A stretch of 64,000 nucleotides of DNA, from contig NC_068973.1 in assembly GCF_016808095.1 (NCBI RefSeq), positions 12,706,501-12,770,500 of the forward strand. Reading direction: 5' to 3'. Position 1 is the stretch's first letter, and each line of letters begins with the position of its first letter. Positions 62,641 through 64,000 of the stretch are shown here, piece after piece. The position numbers and the translations under genes are program-made. The stretch comes from Vigna angularis. Lineage: Eukaryota > Streptophyta > Magnoliopsida > Fabales > Fabaceae. The notes beneath the pieces are model-generated. The model had not been told where the DNA came from and ran no database searches. It saw only the letters and a list, made by a program, of their open reading frames with translations.

Positions 62641-64000
62641 GGAATTTCCTTGCAAGCTTGGTCGTTAAGGCGCCATTTTGACGAAGGTCTACGCATCTGA
62701 CGGAGCTCGACGATGCAGCATGGAAGCTGGTTCGAAGGTTGGTGGTGGAAGCCCCATGATCCGTGACGGTGGAGGATGCATCGACCATCACATGCTCGTT
62801 GCAGCACTAGAGGAAGCTGTCCTTGATGATGGAGGATGCAGCGTCTTTGATGATGAAGACAAAGTTGTTCGTGATGAAGACGAAGCCGGGTCTAATGCGT
62901 TCCATTGATTGTACTGCATGCGTGGGAGGAAGCCATGCAGTGCCGAGACATCATGGTGCTCGTGCATGGAGTGATGGTTAAGGTCTTGGGAAGGGGGGAG
63001 GGGGATTCCAACGAATTGTTGGGTGTGAGAGGGTGGCGCGTGAGGGTTGAAGGAGTCGTTGCTGTTGGCGCCGACAACCGCCACAGGGTTGAGAAACACG
63101 AGATTTCCCGTCGCATGTGAGGGCGGGGGCTACGATGATGCGTCAGAGTAGTGGATGTAGTCTGGGTTGATGAGGACAAGAGTTTAGAGTCCGACTGAAA
63201 AGAGAGCACTACCACCACGTTAGTTATGTGAGATAAACTTTCATGGGTCCCATGTGTTTTTTAATAATTGTAAAAGTAGAAAAGTAGTTTGTTTGCACTT
63301 GCAAAGTCTTCTACGGCAGAAGCTTCTGTACCTTACAAGACTTTGGTGCACATGGTGATGCAAGCAACGTGTAAGATGGGTGGTGAAGTTTTGTTTTATG
63401 TGTGCAACTCACTTATAAAAGTGAAGTGAAAAAGTGGTTGTAAGAAACCACCGTCGAGAAGAAAAAGAGCAAAGTGCAACAGTAGAGAGCTGTGTGAGTG
63501 TGTGGAAAAGAGAGGGAGAGAGCCACGGGAAAAATTGCTGTAGTGTGCACCACCGTGAAGAGAGAAAAATAGGGAGGGTCTGTGTTGTGTATTGGGTGTT
63601 TTAGGAGTGTATCTTTGAGAGTCTAAGAGTGTTGTATTTATATACTCCTCTATTTCCAAGTTCTAAATAAAGAGATATTTTTTAGTAGATACCAACAAGT
63701 TACTCTATGCTTTCAAAGTTCACATCCAATCCCACACATAGCCTAAACATGCACCTCACTTACACATTTAAAAATAAATTCATTTTACTACATTTAAAAA
63801 TAAATTCATTTTACTAAATTATAATTTTTTTCTTTTTAAAAATTAATTTTAATAATTATTCTTAATTTTTTTCTCTTTATAAACATTTTTACAATTAAAT
63901 ATAACATTAACAAAGAACATTTTATATTACTTTAATAACTAGGCGCATTTTAGTAATCTTTAATTTTCATCAATTAAACAAATTTTTTAAATCTGTCACA
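62641..64000. other. moderately GC-rich then AT-rich DNA; possible LTR-like part
   Basis: 62640-63120 is open on several frames without recognised domains. At 63400-63680 a TTATAAAAG, a purine-rich leader and TAAATAAAGAGATATTTT could be promoter and polyadenylation signals of an LTR, but no ends were found. After 63680 the sequence is AT-rich spacer to the window edge. Confidence 0.35.
63764..63815. repeat. 26-bp tandem duplication
   Basis: ACATTTAAAAATAAATTCAT plus six bases occurs twice in direct succession. Confidence 0.9.

Noticed and set aside
62137..62655. 172-codon minus-strand gene over the TATTCGGTTCC cluster
   Set aside because: The product is a direct translation of short DNA repeats, and openness is explained by the repeat sequence.
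63396..63659. Minus-strand 87-codon frame near the right edge
   Set aside because: Low-complexity Ser/Leu/Phe product opposite a purine-rich leader-like stretch; no motif.
1..64000. CRISPR arrays, operons, bacterial-type ribosome sites, tRNA or rRNA genes
   Set aside because: Nothing of the kind was seen. The regular repeats present are transposon, microsatellite or minisatellite sequence, and the genes are plant nuclear genes with introns.

Overview
This window is nuclear DNA of a dicot plant, most likely a legume of the bean tribe (Vigna/Phaseolus type). The evidence is intron-split plant gene families with GT-AG junctions, very AT-rich spacers, and dense plant transposons (Ty3/gypsy Tat, Ty1/copia, CACTA, hAT). 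No bacterial-style operon, tRNA, rRNA or CRISPR was recognised. The bean-tribe placement is inference from the general look of the repeats.

Ordinary host genes are few. A plant intracellular Ras-group-related LRR protein lies at 2403-5287 (+, 3 exons, 505 aa). A family-1 glycosyltransferase of the UGT87A type lies at 6674-8532 (-, 2 exons) and is broken by an in-frame TGA inside its sugar-donor box. A Raf-like group C kinase of the ATN1 type lies at 28375-31343 (+, 6 exons, 352 aa). Two small His-rich paralogues of unknown function lie at 39014-39301 and 57210-57485 (+), with matching promoters and 3' ends, so they are an old duplication now about 18 kb apart.

The rest is largely transposon archaeology. 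A Tat-lineage gypsy element (16561-25433) has both LTRs, a 3' tandem-repeat region and an antisense gene with its own TATA box. It sits inside a decayed hAT transposase whose reading frame resumes at the target-site duplication. A minus-strand copia relic (about 33340-35450) carries a near-perfect 232-bp tandem duplication. A 689-bp non-autonomous hAT element with an exact 8-bp target duplication (37797-38485) lies just upstream of the first His-rich gene. A 1.74-kb CACTA element (40299-42037) carries an antisense piece of a UGT72-type glycosyltransferase gene. A truncated copia element (42655 to about 44800) follows.

A large CACTA element starts at 46005. It carries a TNP2-type transposase gene (48440-51369) split by a 934-bp solo LTR, and a second TNPA-like gene (51816-53464). 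A 278-bp relative of the same CACTA family lies at 55136-55413. The last 6 kb hold a gypsy gag/protease relic, a third copy of a GC-rich palindromic repeat, and a region dense in the motif TATTCGGTTCC.

The points most worth a second look are the antisense gene of the Tat element, the gene-capturing CACTA, the nested insertions with clean junctions, the His-rich gene pair, and a hairpin flanked by 29-bp direct repeats at 31588-31721. All boundaries and splice sites were read by eye; no alignment or database search was run.
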